Notes: a model not told the origin generated them from the letters alone. Positions 24,331 through 37,500 are shown, counted from the first letter of the stretch. The stretch is DNA of 64,000 nt from Capitulum mitella (GCA_030062745.1 CP099850.1:10607538-10671537); one strand, 5' to 3'. Numbers and translations are program-made.

Positions 24331-27011
24331 TCAGTTGCGAGGGCAGTATTGAGTCTCGGGTCACGAAGAACACGCTGCGATTACCCAGTCAGCTGCGTCA
24401 GGCGTCCGAGCTGTTCGTATTCGACGGCGACAAACACCTTGTTTTGGTCTGCTTGTCTTTTAGGCATTGGGTAGCCGAACATTTGTCCGCCTTGGTTCAA
24501 TAATCTTTTTATGGCACTGGGTCTGAGATATTCTTTCATTTCCTCTATTTTCGGACAATCGCAAAATCCCATCAGGTGCGTGATGTCACTAACCTACAGG
24601 AGCTATCCCAGCAACGTGAAAAATCTCAGCCGCGCCCGGCATTGAATGCGGGATGAACGACCAGGTATCACCGGTGATGGTACATTCCGTACGTTACAGC
24701 ACATGAACTCACACTGGCGTCCCTGACGAGTTGCATGTTTCTGATGTATCGATATCGGGACCTTGCTGACTCCACAAAAGTATTTGGATCAAGTCTTCGT
24801 ATCTTTATAGAAAAAAACATGTCGACAATCGTTGGACTGAGATGCGCCGTATGATCAAATGCTGATTGCCATCGTTTGAGCTCGCGAGCGATGCCCTGCA
24901 TAGAACGGATTCGCCTGCAGCTTACCGGCTGTGCATAGTGTATTGGCTATGCTGTGCGAAGTTGACCTGGTTCGCCCTCTGCATTTGGAAGCTCAAGTTT
25001 GACCAAGAGGAGTTCATTAACAACAGATTCATCACTACGGTGTCCAGTCTACTCTAATTCTGTGCGTCGGTGCTTCGGACATTAACAGCTGAGCATTGAT
25101 TACCTGCAAAGCATTATGAAATATCTGTTGCTTACTGTGACGTGACTGTGATATGGCCGTCGTGTCTTGATGTTTCCTGCTCGAATGGGTCCCCGAAGAG
25201 TTCTAGTTCACCAGTCTCAGCTGGTGGAATTGCCATCGGCGCATCGTCCGACCGATCGCGTGCACGGGCTAGCTACAGGCTAGTACTGTCAGAGCGTCCA
25301 TCTGTCCATAGGAACATGCTGAGCTTCGTTTCAGACATCGATACAGTCGACAGCTGAACCTTAAAAACTTGGTGCACACCCGCATATTACGACGCTCTTG
25401 AAGTTATCACTGCATCTATTTTCCCATCAGACTGAAACGCCCAGCTCACGCGCAACGCCAACATGTAATCCCAACGGCTTGACGCCGCAAATAATTACTA
25501 AACAAATGCACGGCAAGGAAAGCTGCAGACCTGGCCACGTCGGCAGCAGCCCCAGACTTGGGACCAACAAACCTGAACCGTGGCTCCACAAGCACGATGA
25601 AACACAGGCGACTCAGGCTGCGACGCGAAAGGTGGCCAGCGTCTAGGTCACCTATGGACTTCACGGTGTGAAGAAGTGTGGTTGGTAAACATGGCCTCCG
25701 GTGGCGCGTGCGGCTTATGTTAACGGTCGTTAATGAGCGCAGAAGGTTTTGGTGTTAGCTTGTTTCCCACGACAGTGGCCCCAGTTCACACGTGTAAATA
25801 TATGGATGACCTGTTGTTCGTTCGTTCGTTTTTTGTTTATAAATAGAATCCATCATTGTTGTACGTAGTTTTTTTCGGGGCATCTCGTCATGCAGGGAAA
25901 AGTTATTAAAACAGCGAAACAAGCTCAAGCGGTAAAATGACAAGATGCATATTTAAGCAAACAGCGCTGCGCTCTTGAGATGAATGACGTATTTATTGCC
26001 CGAAGCAATTTTTCAAAACAGCCAAAACTTTTGAAAACAGCCAAACGCATCCACTGACAGTTCGACGAGACGGCGCTGGTTCGCCATCGAATGGCGCTAG
26101 ACCGTCTCGTAATGGCACCAGTAGTCAGAAGCCTGGCGCTGGATCTGGCTGGCAGGCTGAGGCGTTTAGACGATCAGCCTGAGGCTTCGTCCGACGACGA
26201 CTGACGGCGGCTGCCGGTCGATGGAGCGATTCAGCACTCTGCACAGGTTTAGGTTTGCAAAAATACGCCTGCTAAGGCACATCTTTTTCGTAAAGGAACG
26301 TTTCCTTTTTTACTAGAAGACCTACTGCTGTTTTCAGTTGTTTATACTGTAAGGACATCCTGCCCACAAATTACGTATCGCCACAGCAAATTATCCAGAT
26401 ATTAATTTTGTAGCGGCTGGTAGTCCCTGTTGCATATTTTACAACGTATGATGTGACCGCGGCTAGGTGCTCGTCCATCCCTGCTCGGGAGAAGGCGTCC
26501 TCGCCAAAAGAGTTTGTGAAACTGGCGACATCACTGCTCGGTGCGTTTACTCAGGTGTTAAAGATGCGTAATGTTTGCCATCGCGGTGCAGCCCTTGGGC
26601 GCCGTTGATTTCTACATAGAAATGGCGTCGCTAGTGTTCAGTAAGCTTACAGTGTCGGACAGATCTCTTTGTAAAAAATCCGTTTGTTTAGTTCATGGCA
26701 ACATCCATTTCTATTTAGCTCTCCTTAATGATGAATATCTAGCCCACGATCACGATTTTCATATCTATATCTAGAATATCTAGCCCACGAGTTTTCGCAT
26801 TTTTATTGTTTTCCTTTAAAGCGTGAAAGCTCGGAATCTTGGGGCAATAGTTGCTTGACCACCTCGAATGACTCCCTGCGCCGCTGACATTTTCTGTCGT
26901 CGCCTGTGACGCTGGATGCTCTCCGTTCGACAGCGCTGCCTAACGGCCGCGCGATGGCGCCACCAGTCTGCCGTGCGACAGCGTTGATACCGCTCCTAGG
27001 GACGGGATTTT
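24331..27011. other. No supported gene
   Basis: Short frames only. An ATATCTAGCCCACGA block is repeated at about 26735 and 26775. I see nothing else. Confidence 0.35.
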
Positions 27012-27680
27012 AGGGCAAAAGCTCGTATCACGGAAGTTCGCTGGACAAAAGTTCGTCGGACTGAAATTCGTCGGACAAAAGTTCATCGTGCAGAAGTTAG
27101 ACGTGTAGAAGTTTGTCTGGGTCAAAGTTCGCGTAGAACAAAAGTTCGCCGTGCAAAAGTTCGTCGTGAAAAGGTTCGGATATGTACAGGTTGGAATGGA
27201 AACAGTTCCGCATCCACCCATGGGGAATCAGAGCCTGATTCATCAGCATGATTCTACGAGCTCTCGTCTGATAATTGGCAATTTTCCTGACTACATATAT
27301 ATTGTCATTAAGGACTTTCGTACGAGAACAAGGGCAGAGGGCAGGGACAAGGACAGGTTTTTTCTGGTCGAGCTTTTGCCCTAGACGAACTTTTGTCCTA
27401 GAAAAAAAAAACTTTTGTCTTAGACGAATTTCAGCGAGACGAAGTCTTGTCCCGGACGAACTTCAATCCTAAACGAACTTGTGCCCTACACGAACTTTTG
27501 CCCGAGACGAGTTTTGTCTTATACAAACTTTGGCGAGACGAACTACTAGCCCGGAGGAACTTCCGTCCCGGACAACTTTTGTTCAGATGACCTTTCGCGA
27601 GCCGAACTTTCGTCCAACGAACTTTTGTCCTTACGAGCTATTTTCTGATGCACTATTGTCCCTACGAACCTTAGTCCGAT
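27012..27680. repeat. Foldback-like element: two inverted arrays of a 17-19 bp unit
   Basis: The right array (27369-27680, about 17 units) iterates GACGAACTTTTGTCCTA. The left array (27012-27177, about 9 units) carries the reverse complement, CAAAAGTTCGTCGGAC. They flank a spacer of about 190 bases with no evident coding frame. Units are degenerate, and the outermost left unit GGGCAAAAGCTCG is the exact complement of the innermost right unit. Foldback (FB) transposons have long termini built of short tandem repeats, so this is a candidate of that kind. No target duplication was identified. Confidence 0.55.
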
Positions 27681-27843
27681 CAACCTCTGCCCGGAAATCC
27701 GTAGAGGAGCTTTCCTTTAAGGTTAAGTCCCAAGAACGGGAGTCCACGAACTCCACGAATATTTATTCCGGCGCACAGCCTGTCCGCTCTGTGAAGTCTG
27801 GACGGCAGCCGGGCTGCGATGCTCCGCCCTTCCTGCCTCCAGT

Positions 27844-27969
27844 GGTAATAAAACCGTCGCCGTCGGCCGGTCGGTCCGTTGCAGCGGAGTCCCACCTCGG
27901 TCCTCTGGAGGATGCGGACGTCCCTAGTATTGCTGACCAGCCTGCTGGCCACCACCGTGCCCCTGCCAC
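27844..27969 (+). CDS. Candidate first exon encoding a signal peptide
   Basis: An ATG at 27912 opens MRTSLVLLTSLLATTVPLP, a good N-terminal signal peptide with a positive residue, a hydrophobic core and small residues. It is followed at 27970 by GTGAGC, a plausible donor, leaving 58 coding bases (phase 1). A TAATAAAA box at about 27845 lies some 65 bases upstream of the ATG and could serve as a TATA element. I found no second exon that joins with certainty. The candidate exon at 29740 lies 1.8 kb downstream. Chance occurrence cannot be excluded. Confidence 0.35.
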
Positions 27970-28479
27970 GTGAGCCACCCCCGGCCGCCAGCCAACGACA
28001 TCCAGCCTGTCCATAACACGAGTGCAAGCATAGTCGTGCTGCAAAGACATGCTGTGCTGCATGCTGCTGTACCTGCTATACATGTTGTATATGCGTGCTA
28101 CAGCGTCTGTTTCCATTGTTGGGCAACGGAATGATGCCGTCGTTCCGTTACACAGTCGACTATTGTCATGCGCACCAGAAGGGGATCTTTTTGTCCCCCC
28201 ACCGGTTTTTCTTGGATATCTGGAGAACGGATCGGAGCTAATTGCTGCTACTTTGTGACATTTATGGCAATTGAATAACCCGTCGACTGACGCAGAAAAA
28301 AATCGAAAATAAGGCGGAATTTTCCGAAGTTCCAAGCATTTTAAGTCAAACAAACATAACGGAAACTACCGTTGTCACTGACAAATGGGAACTTTGTGAA
28401 AGGACTAGCGTTCTACCTAAGATTACCGTTTGAACAAAATCAGGCAATATCATTCGGGCATAAGTGATGGGTACACCAA
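27970..28479. other. No gene; possible intron of the signal-peptide exon
   Basis: Only short frames; the minus-strand frame at 27763-28353 has no domain. Confidence 0.3.
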
Positions 28480-28780
28480 GACCAAAGCCAGGATCAGTAA
28501 GGGTCAAGGTCACCAAAGGTCAAGGTCAGCCAGCTAGTGACCTGGTCCGGATTTGCCTTGCAACATGTTGGTTTGTATGAAATATGCATTCAAAGACCCT
28601 AATAAAAACACGTGAGCGCTACTGACACGCTAACATATACCCGGGGCAGTGAAGGCCAAGGTCACCAAAAGTCAAGGGTAAATATTTTGTGATCCGGTCC
28701 AGATTTGTTTTGTAGTATGTCGATTTGTATGAAATATGCATTCAAAGACCATGCGAAAAACACGTCCGGCACATTGATAC
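28480..28780. repeat. Dimeric repeat with a period of 152 bp, rich in AGGTCA
   Basis: Two direct copies share AAGGTCACCAAARGTCAAGG and GTATGAAATATGCATTCAAA, the latter starting at 28575 and 28727. The first copy contains TCAAGGTCA twice (28504-28512 and 28520-28528), the extended half-site bound by ERR/FTZ-F1-type nuclear receptors. The repeat is probably a dispersed family; function is not shown. Confidence 0.7.
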
Positions 28781-28815
28781 TCATATGTATATGCATATAT
28801 ACATACACATACATC

Positions 28816-28818
<3 letters not shown>

Positions 28819-28867
<49 letters not shown>
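28819..28867. repeat. (TA)n microsatellite
   Basis: Perfect TA run of about 24 repeats, preceded by an imperfect CATATATA stretch. Confidence 0.97.
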
Positions 28868-28871
<4 letters not shown>

Positions 28872-29739
28872 TATAATTTCACGTTTCACAGCGCGCGGAC
28901 CGTGTAAGTGGGTTTATTATAACGAGACAACTTCAGCGCAGACAGTTGACATAAAACCTACTTTGGGTAAAAAAAACTTCACCCGAGGTCAATGACCTCG
29001 CTTCACGTCTTTTGACCTAGCGGAGGTTAGTAAACGCTAGAAAAGATCGAATGTACCGATGTTGGTTGCCTTTACTGAAAATACGCTAAAAGATGCGTGT
29101 AGCGCCCGTATTTCCATTCAAGCTATCCAGTGTTTCTCGAAATCTGATCTGCAAAAGATGAAATATGACGCCATAGGTCAACGACCTGACGTGACCTTGA
29201 CCAGAAATCCTCAGTCAAAACGCCAGATGAATGAATATTGTCGTACGCCACGTTTTAACTCTCAAACAAATTCTCTTTTCCCGTTTCGTTCGAGAGTCGT
29301 ACGGAATAACCTGTACGGACCGAGAAAGTGTCCAAAGTTGACCTTTTCCATTCCATTTGACCTTGAAGATATTGAGTTAGGGCCATGAAAATTGCACACA
29401 ACGTAAGGCTAGGCTAAAGCTCCACCCTGTCCATGAAAACCCATGTCACTGGATCTTCCCGTTTCGAAGACCGGAAGGGGGACACTTTTGTGACCCCCTT
29501 CCAGTGAGCGTTAGTACAAAACCCCCTTCTATTGCGGGTTATCTGCGAGGACGGCCTGCCAGACTGCCTGGAAGACTGACCAGGTCTTCAACGCGAGAAT
29601 AATTGTTCAGATCGTCCGTGTGGGACGGACGAGCCGCGAGGCCGACCGCGGACACTGACGGGCCGTCACCAATAACAACGCCAGTTTGAGTCCCGCGTGC
29701 GCATGCTGTCCGCAGCACGGGGAGACACATATGTACGTA
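28868..29739. other. No supported gene
   Basis: The 109-codon plus frame at 29059-29388 contains phrases such as GACCTGACGTGACCTTGACC and looks like part of the AGGTCA-type dispersed repeats, not coding sequence. Confidence 0.35.
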
Positions 29740-29927
29740 CCACACATGTACCGAGGATCTGTGACTCTGCGGGCCAGAGCTGTCATGCCGACGACGGCTT
29801 GGTGCGGATCTTTTGTGACGGCCCTCGAGGACATGGAGATACCCATCTACCAGGGATGTGAGTCTCCTCTGCTGCACGGCCCCACACACCTGGCCACCAA
29901 GGTCTACCGTGCTCCCACAGAAGAGTG
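29740..29927 (+). CDS. Candidate exon of a nucleoside-hydrolase-like protein
   Basis: The plus frame ending with TGA at 29925-29927 reads VTALEDMEIPIYQGCESPLLHG near its middle (about 29817-29882; this phrase is quoted in two parts: VTALEDMEIP and IYQGCESPLLHG). Inosine/uridine-type nucleoside hydrolases carry a conserved strand-turn of the form DIPVYxGxxxPLL, where the loop helps form the substrate pocket. These enzymes hydrolyse the N-glycosidic bond of ribonucleosides and are secreted in some arthropods. The exon limits are uncertain; a GTGAGT occurs inside the motif at 29858, and no DxDxxxDD exon was found upstream. It could be a fragment or a chance match. Confidence 0.35.
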
Positions 29928-30339
29928 AGCAGCCCTCCTGCTGTCCGGTCCCCATTTCAGCTGTTTCCCAGGTAGGCGAGGGTAACGGGTAGGAGGTGCA
30001 GGTGTGCTCATCCGTTCCTCAATTTTTAACACAATCAGAATTTGAGAGCGATGATCGCGAGACTGGCTCTCCTCTCCCCCACCTCCACATACACTCAATA
30101 TGCTTCAGTCTTGGGTACGCTCCGTGAGGGTCTGCAGAGCCACCGTAAAAAAGTAGATGTACGCCCAACAGGCTTTTAATTAGTGTCCGGTTCATTGTGG
30201 CAGCATCACCATCTCTCTGCAAATCCCACTCCATTACTTTCGTTAATGGCAGCGGAATTGTGGACGGGATGTTTCACACACCTCTGCAGCACATTGTTGC
30301 GGATGTCTACAGATGTCTGGCTATGATTGGACGATTATT
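29928..30339. other. No supported gene
   Basis: Nothing recognisable; short frames only. Confidence 0.3.
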
Positions 30340-31021
30340 GCTGTATCAACCTAGATGCACCGCCAATACCGTCCACGGTTGCGTTGTACGAAAAGGCGAA
30401 GTTTGCCCTCGGCATGTACAAAGATGAAAACGTCTGTCTCTGCCGCAGAATGCCTGCCGGGAAGCGTACACAGCGTATCGCGCGGCGTCTGCTTCTGTCC
30501 GGATGACGGCGCCCAGCCTGCACCAGGCGCCCTGCAGCCTGCCCAGTGGGTTCTCGGGCTGCGCGGCCCGGCTGACGGTCCAGGAACAGCGCCAGCCTTC
30601 GGCGGCATCGCTCGGTGATTCTTGTACTCCCGGTAGGAAGACGAAGGGCCCGTCGGCCGGCCAGTGCTGCTTTGGCGGTCGTGGTAGATCCATGCCAGCT
30701 GTAATGGTACTGCTTTCTATTGCCCCTCCATCCCTCCGTCGAGTCGTCCACTGTGACAAGAATCAGCTCCGTGCCATACCGTGATGGCTTCAGCCTGACG
30801 CCAGCGCAGTTAGTCGGGTGGCCTACGACGGCGACCTTCCATAGCGAGGCCACGTGCAGGTGTGCGGTTCCTCGCCGGGCCAGGATCCGGCCGACCGCGG
30901 TAGGGTCGGCTCCGACTGCTGCTGCCAGTGCTGGCAGTGCGGGCTGTGACTGGGCCAGGGTGACGTCGTCGTCCCTGTCGATCACGACTGTCCTCCCAAC
31001 TCCGTCCTCCAGGAAACGCAC
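30340..31021 (-). other. GC-rich segment open in several minus-strand phases, possible exon(s)
   Basis: The minus strand is open for 228 codons (31021-30335) and for 137 codons in another phase (30759-30346). The first part reads as plausible protein (for example RTVVIDRDDDVTLAQSQ and YGTELILVTVDDSTEGW), then a phase shift near 30690, where CATTACAG could be an acceptor, would continue into a Trp/Cys-containing stretch. I do not recognise a family. GC richness alone can generate such frames. Confidence 0.25.
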
Positions 31022-32638
31022 TTCGCCAGCAAGACATGCAGGCCTGCTATGTGGATGTGGTAAAAGGATGGTTTTTACGTATTTGGTCGTGCCTGTGTGA
31101 AGGAAGTCCTGTCCATTGCATTATCTGGTGAAGTACTGGCGTCGTTCAGATGCAAACTCTGTCCATCCTGTATGACGATGGAGTTAGGCCGACTTGTGCC
31201 AGAGAGCGGAAATTGTCCTGCCTCAATGTCGTCTTGAAGCCCTAAATCACGAGCTTGCAGCTGTAATAACGCATCACTGGGCGAAACGTTCTATTAACAG
31301 TTACATGCATCAAGAAACTGCAGCAAATGCCGCTGCAAGGAAGACGGAGCGACAGCATGCAAAAAGATGTCGTGTACACTGAATTAGTTGATAACCTAGC
31401 CATTGATGTCAGTGAGCGTGCTTTGAATAAGCTGGATGGGAGCCCATGACCACAGCTTGATAGTTCTCCCCTGGGATGGGATGGATCCCACGCCATTGTA
31501 TCCAAACGATGGCAACAGCGGCGACCGACCGGCGTCACCATGTGCCCGTCGCCCGAGCGCCTCGTGTCTGTCGTGTCTGCGATTAAGGTGGAGGGAGGGG
31601 AGAGCCGGTGCTCGTGCTGCGGCTCTGCAGTGGCTCTGGTGACGCCGCGCGGGGAATTAACGTGAGCCCTGTTTTGGTCGGCAGTCGTGTCACGGCACGC
31701 CGTCAGAGCTGGTGTAGAGGTCGTCCGACTGATCGAATCCGCGCTTCGAGCAGAGACCCCCGACTCCAGCGTAGTGGTCAGGTGATCTTGCCACGCGAGC
31801 GCAGGGCATCCCCAACAACCGGTCAGATGGTACGTCCGAATTTCCCCTGCTTAGATCAACGGGCTCTGACGCTGGGGACCTGCGTTATTTCCCTCTGCTT
31901 TAAACATCGCGAGTGGCCTCGTGCGTTTAACACGTGCGTTGGCGTCCCGCTTAAGAATTACGCACGTCCTGGTACGGGTGGGCGTGTTTTGCCCTTCCCA
32001 TTGTCTCCTGACCTGTTCAACCGATTTGAACGAAACTGTGTAGGAAGGAACTCTGCAGAGGTAGCTTACACCCTCAGAAACCGAACGACCGACCTCGTGT
32101 CAGTCGAGGTCAAACGAGTTTAAACGTGGAATCAGCAGCATCTTTTTCTTTCTGATCTGCTGAACCAATCCCAACCAAAGTGAGTTGAATGTTAGTCCGT
32201 ATGATGAGTTGACGATTGCTAATCGAGCCTGACCTTGGTGCAGTGCAGTCAATCGTGCCGACCGAGTGCAGTTCAGGCCGGTATTTGAAAACGCTCCATT
32301 ATGTCAAAATGGAGCAAAGTTTTGACAAAGCAGAAGGCTGTTGGTAAATAAGAGGTACGACATACTTATACATGTGCTCACCATGTGGCATATTTAGGTC
32401 CTGACGTCATCCGACGCCAATCGGGACTGAAAATGTATCCTTACAGTACTTACTCGGAATCATTTTAATAGATCTAGAAGGAGAAAATAATGTTGCATCT
32501 ACACATTCTGACCTTAGATGACTTCAACAGAGCTCATCTTGCTTGCCTATATCTTCCGGTACCTGCATTCATCATCCAGTCAAAGTCCCATCAAATGCCG
32601 ATATCCTCCTATGCAAAACGCATTTCAGTACTTCACCA
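31022..32638. other. No supported gene
   Basis: A 171-codon plus frame (31608-32123) ends in repeat-like sequence (CAACCGATTTGAACGAAAC) typical of the dispersed repeats here and shows no domain. Nothing else was seen. Confidence 0.35.
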
Positions 32639-32880
32639 GGTTGGCCTCGATTGACCTGACTTAGGACACTTATGCTTCGGGGCAAGTATATTCATCTTGT
32701 AAACTAATTCCCCACAACGTTTCGTTAAATCGGACAACTGACATGCAAAACAGGCGGGACCTGTATGTTCACCATCTGATTTTGGTTGGCTTCGATTGAC
32801 CTCACCACCACTGCCACCTGTGCTTTTGAAACGTAGGCTTATCACACAGGATAACTCCCCACAATGCTCTGCAGTTGGTT
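32639..32880. repeat. Dimeric repeat with a period of about 148 bp
   Basis: Two direct, diverged copies beginning GGTTGGCYTCGATTGACCT at about 32639 and 32787, each with ATTCCCCACAA-like sequence near its end. Confidence 0.55.
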
Positions 32881-33959
32881 ATCAGGCAGCATTTGTTCCA
32901 TGCGCGACCTCATGCCCGTCCGACGACCCGACATGTGTGCGGCCGTCCGGTGTTGACGATCGACGACCCGGATTGACCGCGCGGCCGGATTGCCAACTTC
33001 ACCGGACCGTAATCGAAAACACTACTGATTGTTTAAAAATCGTGCGCATCAACAGATAGGCCCAGCATTACGGCAGATGGTAGACCAGACATGACAGGTG
33101 GGCAATTTTTGCCCCTTTGGGTGTATTCAGTGCGTTTTGTCCTGAGGTGTCATGTAGCGTAGCTAGAAGCCTGCAGGTATAGCATCAATGAACGTAACCC
33201 CTTAGAAGAGAATCTCTAAAAATAAGGCAGAGTGGAGGGGAGGGAAAAAATCGTCCCACCCTTCGATACCTTCAGCTACTGCACCATGTAATATTTTGTA
33301 GGTAAGTAGAGACCGGAACTATGTCGTGACCAAACTTTGCGCCAAAACGTCAATATCTTCCAGGTAAAACAGGTCGAACATGCTAAAAATCGGGAGTTTT
33401 CTGTGTGGATCTGACCGTTAGTTGTGTAATTAGTTCTTTCTTTCCTATTTGAGTACATATCTACTTTCGGCCTTATTTTTGGACAATTTTAGGGTTTTGA
33501 ATATATTTGGCAGGACCTCTAATAACAAGAAAAAAGAACACGCAAAAATTTCAGCCACGGTTCCTAATATACCATACTTGCAGATGGTATATTGGTAACC
33601 ATGTAACCAGATCACAAGGATGAAATGTATTCTGAGGCATCATTAAGTTTCAGAAAGTCTTATGAAAACAAGATTCAGTATGCATCTAGTCTTGTAAATA
33701 AGCAAGCATATGACTTTGTGTAAGTGCGTACGTATGTGTGTGCGGTGTGCCTACAAAACAATATAAAAAAAGCTTCAAGCACAAACTGAGGAGATGAAGA
33801 TCTAAACTAAAGCCCAAACGTTGGAATTCCAAAGAGCAGTAATATGAAGCTGCATGGGAATCTGCACGGAAGGAGGATTTTACAAACCAGATTTTCGAAA
33901 AATAGTACTTCAGATAAGGACTGAGAGATATTCTGCTATGTGAGCGCAGGAACTACGCT
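32881..33959. other. No supported gene
   Basis: AT-rich toward the right; no exon or element boundary was recognised. Confidence 0.35.
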
Positions 33960-34045
33960 GAACTTTGGCAGTATGTTAAGCAAACACACACCCGAAAACG
34001 AAACTGCCTGTGACATTATGAAGCTATCCAACAAAGCAAGGAACA

Positions 34046-34092
<47 letters not shown>

Positions 34093-34147
34093 TATTGTTC
34101 CTTGCTTTTTTGTGTTTGCTTAGCATACTACCAAAATATAGCTATAT

Positions 34148-34240
<93 letters not shown>

Positions 34241-34310
34241 AAATATAACTATATTATATATATATGTATATATATAGCTATATTTTGGTAGTATGCTAAG
34301 CATACTACCA

Positions 34311-34377
<67 letters not shown>

Positions 34378-34418
34378 CTATATTTTGGTATATATATATA
34401 TAATATACAAAAATATAG

Positions 34419-34502
<84 letters not shown>
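33960..34502. repeat. TA-repeat cluster with nested inverted repeats
   Basis: Long TA runs at about 34047-34089, 34158-34239, 34311-34371 and 34420-34502. The first is the loop of an inverted repeat: GGAACAAGATA and AGTATGTTAAGCAAACAC on the left pair with TATTGTTCC and GTGTTTGCTTAGCATACT on the right. The same AGCATACTACCAAAATATAG block recurs inverted at about 34272-34309. At about 34285-34309 it forms a perfect palindrome with 12-base arms (TGGTAGTATGCT) and one central base. Confidence 0.85.
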
Positions 34503-34504
<2 letters not shown>

Positions 34505-37500
34505 TATTATGTATTTTATACATAATACAATATAAATTATACTGCATATTATATATAATGCAATATATAATATAAATATAAAGATAACCATATATTTGTT
34601 ATATATATTTGTTGGGCATATATATGCATATACATGGGAGTATGTGTTTGTGGCATCTGGAGTTACTGCAGACTGTATTTTCGAGGTCTCAAAACAACAG
34701 CGTTGTAATCATTACCTTGACCAACTCACGGCACGTATGACGAAACCGTCGAAATCGGCGCTTTTATTTCAGGCACCATCATTGGAACGAAAAGAACTAA
34801 ATGCCAAAGGTGCTCCAGTTTATCATCTCAAACCTACTTCTGGGGAGTTTCGCAACCACGTCTGCCGTCATTCCAAGGAGAAAATTCGGTAAAGAATCAA
34901 TATTTCTGCAATCGTTGTCGAGGACAACTGCGATGACACTCGAATATGGAAACATTGGAAGTGGCAGAATCTCCACTGGGGCAACAGTATTCCGTTATTA
35001 TTCCGAGCGCCCAACGGAGCTTTTTCTTTCCGACAATTTAGGCACAAAATACAAGAAAAAACTCCTTGAAATGATTTCGACTTTTCTGGGATGCATCCAC
35101 TTGTCGCGAATATGGGTTAAATGTTTCGCAGAAATGTGAATAATCAGTTTTTTTTGTGGGGACATTTCTCGGTAGCTGGTCACGCCCAAACAGAAAAAAA
35201 ATACGCCCATGGTCGTCAGCATACATGCGCAGAGGCGTACATAAGGGGGGCGAGGCGCATCGTTCAATAGACCCTCGCCATCTCCGCGAGTCTTCAGTCG
35301 GCGATTCCATCGACAGATGGCGTCGGCAAGTCGTGGATGGGACTGGTCATCGCTGAGCGCTGCTGCTGCGACCTACGGTCTGCTGTACCAAATATTTTAT
35401 CTTCAGGAAGGTGAACTTAGGTTCAGAACCACCAGGACCATGGTGAATAAACGCGAAAATATCCCTGTTCACGGCAGAGCCTCACGAGTAAAATCACATA
35501 GCGGTACCGCCGATATTTTCCTTATGCTGGGGAAAAAACGAAACATGAGAACTTGGTCATCTTCGGGGCCCAAACCCAGCAGCGCACAGGCAAATTGACG
35601 GGATGCCTATTTCGCAATGACCTTGGCTTTCAACGACAAAGACGATTTTAATGATATCAAAGAAATCGTCTTTCTGAACATGTGAGATATTTGGAATGGC
35701 GATTGCTGGCCATTAAGGCGTCATCATCACCGTTCGGGACTGGAGTGCTCGTTTCCTACCTGGAAAGCGTCATCGCCATAGGGATTTTGGCCCAAAATTA
35801 AATAAAAGGTCTTGCTACTTCTGAATCAGAGTAAATATCAAAATTCGTCAAATAATGCCCTATAGATGAGAGTTAAGAAAACGTAAAACATACACTTCAA
35901 GAAAAAACCTTAGGGCGAATTGCTTGATTTGACTATTAAGATCATGTACAAGGTAAGAATTTAGGACTATTTAACATGGGACCTCTGCTAAAAAGACATA
36001 CCTATCGTGATAAAACCCATTTATAACGCATCTCAGGAATGACATTGAAAAACGCCAGACGAGGTGATGAGCGAAAATGCAAGGGGATTTTGTCAAACAG
36101 GTTCATTGCTTTTGGAACAGCGACCATTTGGCGTACTTTGAACTACAATGTGAAAATATTTCGTCTTTTTTTCACCGGATGCATGTTAACTCTGCAACAT
36201 ATTTTTTACCTTTAAGCACCGCGATTTATTGCAAGCAATATCATGACTAGCATCGTTCATGGAAGCTAAATATATCCGTCTGGAGCCTTGGCAGTTTTCA
36301 TATTGGTGCAACGACCCACTTTGTGTCTACTGTGGAAGTAGTCAATGGTAAATGAGCTTCAACAGAAAGACGACGGACTGTCTGTAAAACGTACAGCCAC
36401 TCACGGCAGTGGTAAATCACGCACGACTACAGTTGTTGATGAGAACTGAGGTTATTCGTTCCTGCAATGGCATAGCATTTGCAGAATGGCGGAAAAACTT
36501 GGATGACTAAGAAAACTAGTTAATGTATGTTTCTGAGCGATCTGATGACGGTCAGTGTTTCAAAACAGTTCTTGTAGCGTCGCATTTCAACCGTGATACA
36601 TACGGATATTTTCCAGCATTGCAAATGGGTGTGCATTATGCAGTATAGCAAGTGACACGCATCGAATTCGCTAATCCTCGAGTCTTGCCACCGCGCTCCT
36701 CCAATGTGAAGAACTGAGTCGTTCTGAATGACGCATATTTGGTCTCAAACATCTGCAAGATGTTCAATATTTACAACTTTCCTGAAACTGACTGTTCATA
36801 TTGATTTCGATTTCATGAACACGATTCCGATCCTGGTTCACTTCTCTAGCTGAAACCGTTGAATGACAGCAATGACTTCTGCAACGTAGTGCAACAAATG
36901 CAGCATTCCATAATGCTGCCAATTTCTGCATTCCCGACCATCGGAAGCAGTGATAGTTATTCCTCCACATCCATTGCTCTCAATGCAGCGCAGTTTGTAG
37001 TACGCGCACATTGTAATGCGCAAGCAACATCTGCAACTTCCCAATATGTCATTGCGCTGACTTGTACTATTATATATCAGTGCACTGCAAAGAGTGGCAG
37101 AACTCTCAAATGCTAGGAAGCATCGTCTAAAATTAAATGTTGCTGCACAACATTGCACTACAGTGCAGCAACAGTTTGCACTATGACCCAAGATCGGAAA
37201 TGTACCGATATGTACCAAGATCAGAAATGTACTCACCAATTAAGAAATAACATAGAAGCCGCAAACGTTGCATGCATTGCAAACCAGTGGATACACTACT
37301 ATATTTACTTCTCATTTGGAATCCTTAACGCCTTCATACGGACGTACCAACAATCACACCAGACAATAAATAACTGCTTAAATGCATTAACCCCATTTTC
37401 ATGCAAGGGAGGGGCGATCAAGTTTTCCCGCGCCAAGCCAAACAGTGCCATGAAAATCTGAACGTCCTTTTTAGAACAAGGGCGGTCCTAGGAGGCGTTT

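Noticed and set aside
31608..32123. 171-codon plus-strand open frame
   Set aside because: Arg/Pro-rich in GC-rich DNA and ending in dispersed-repeat-like sequence. No domain or splice context.
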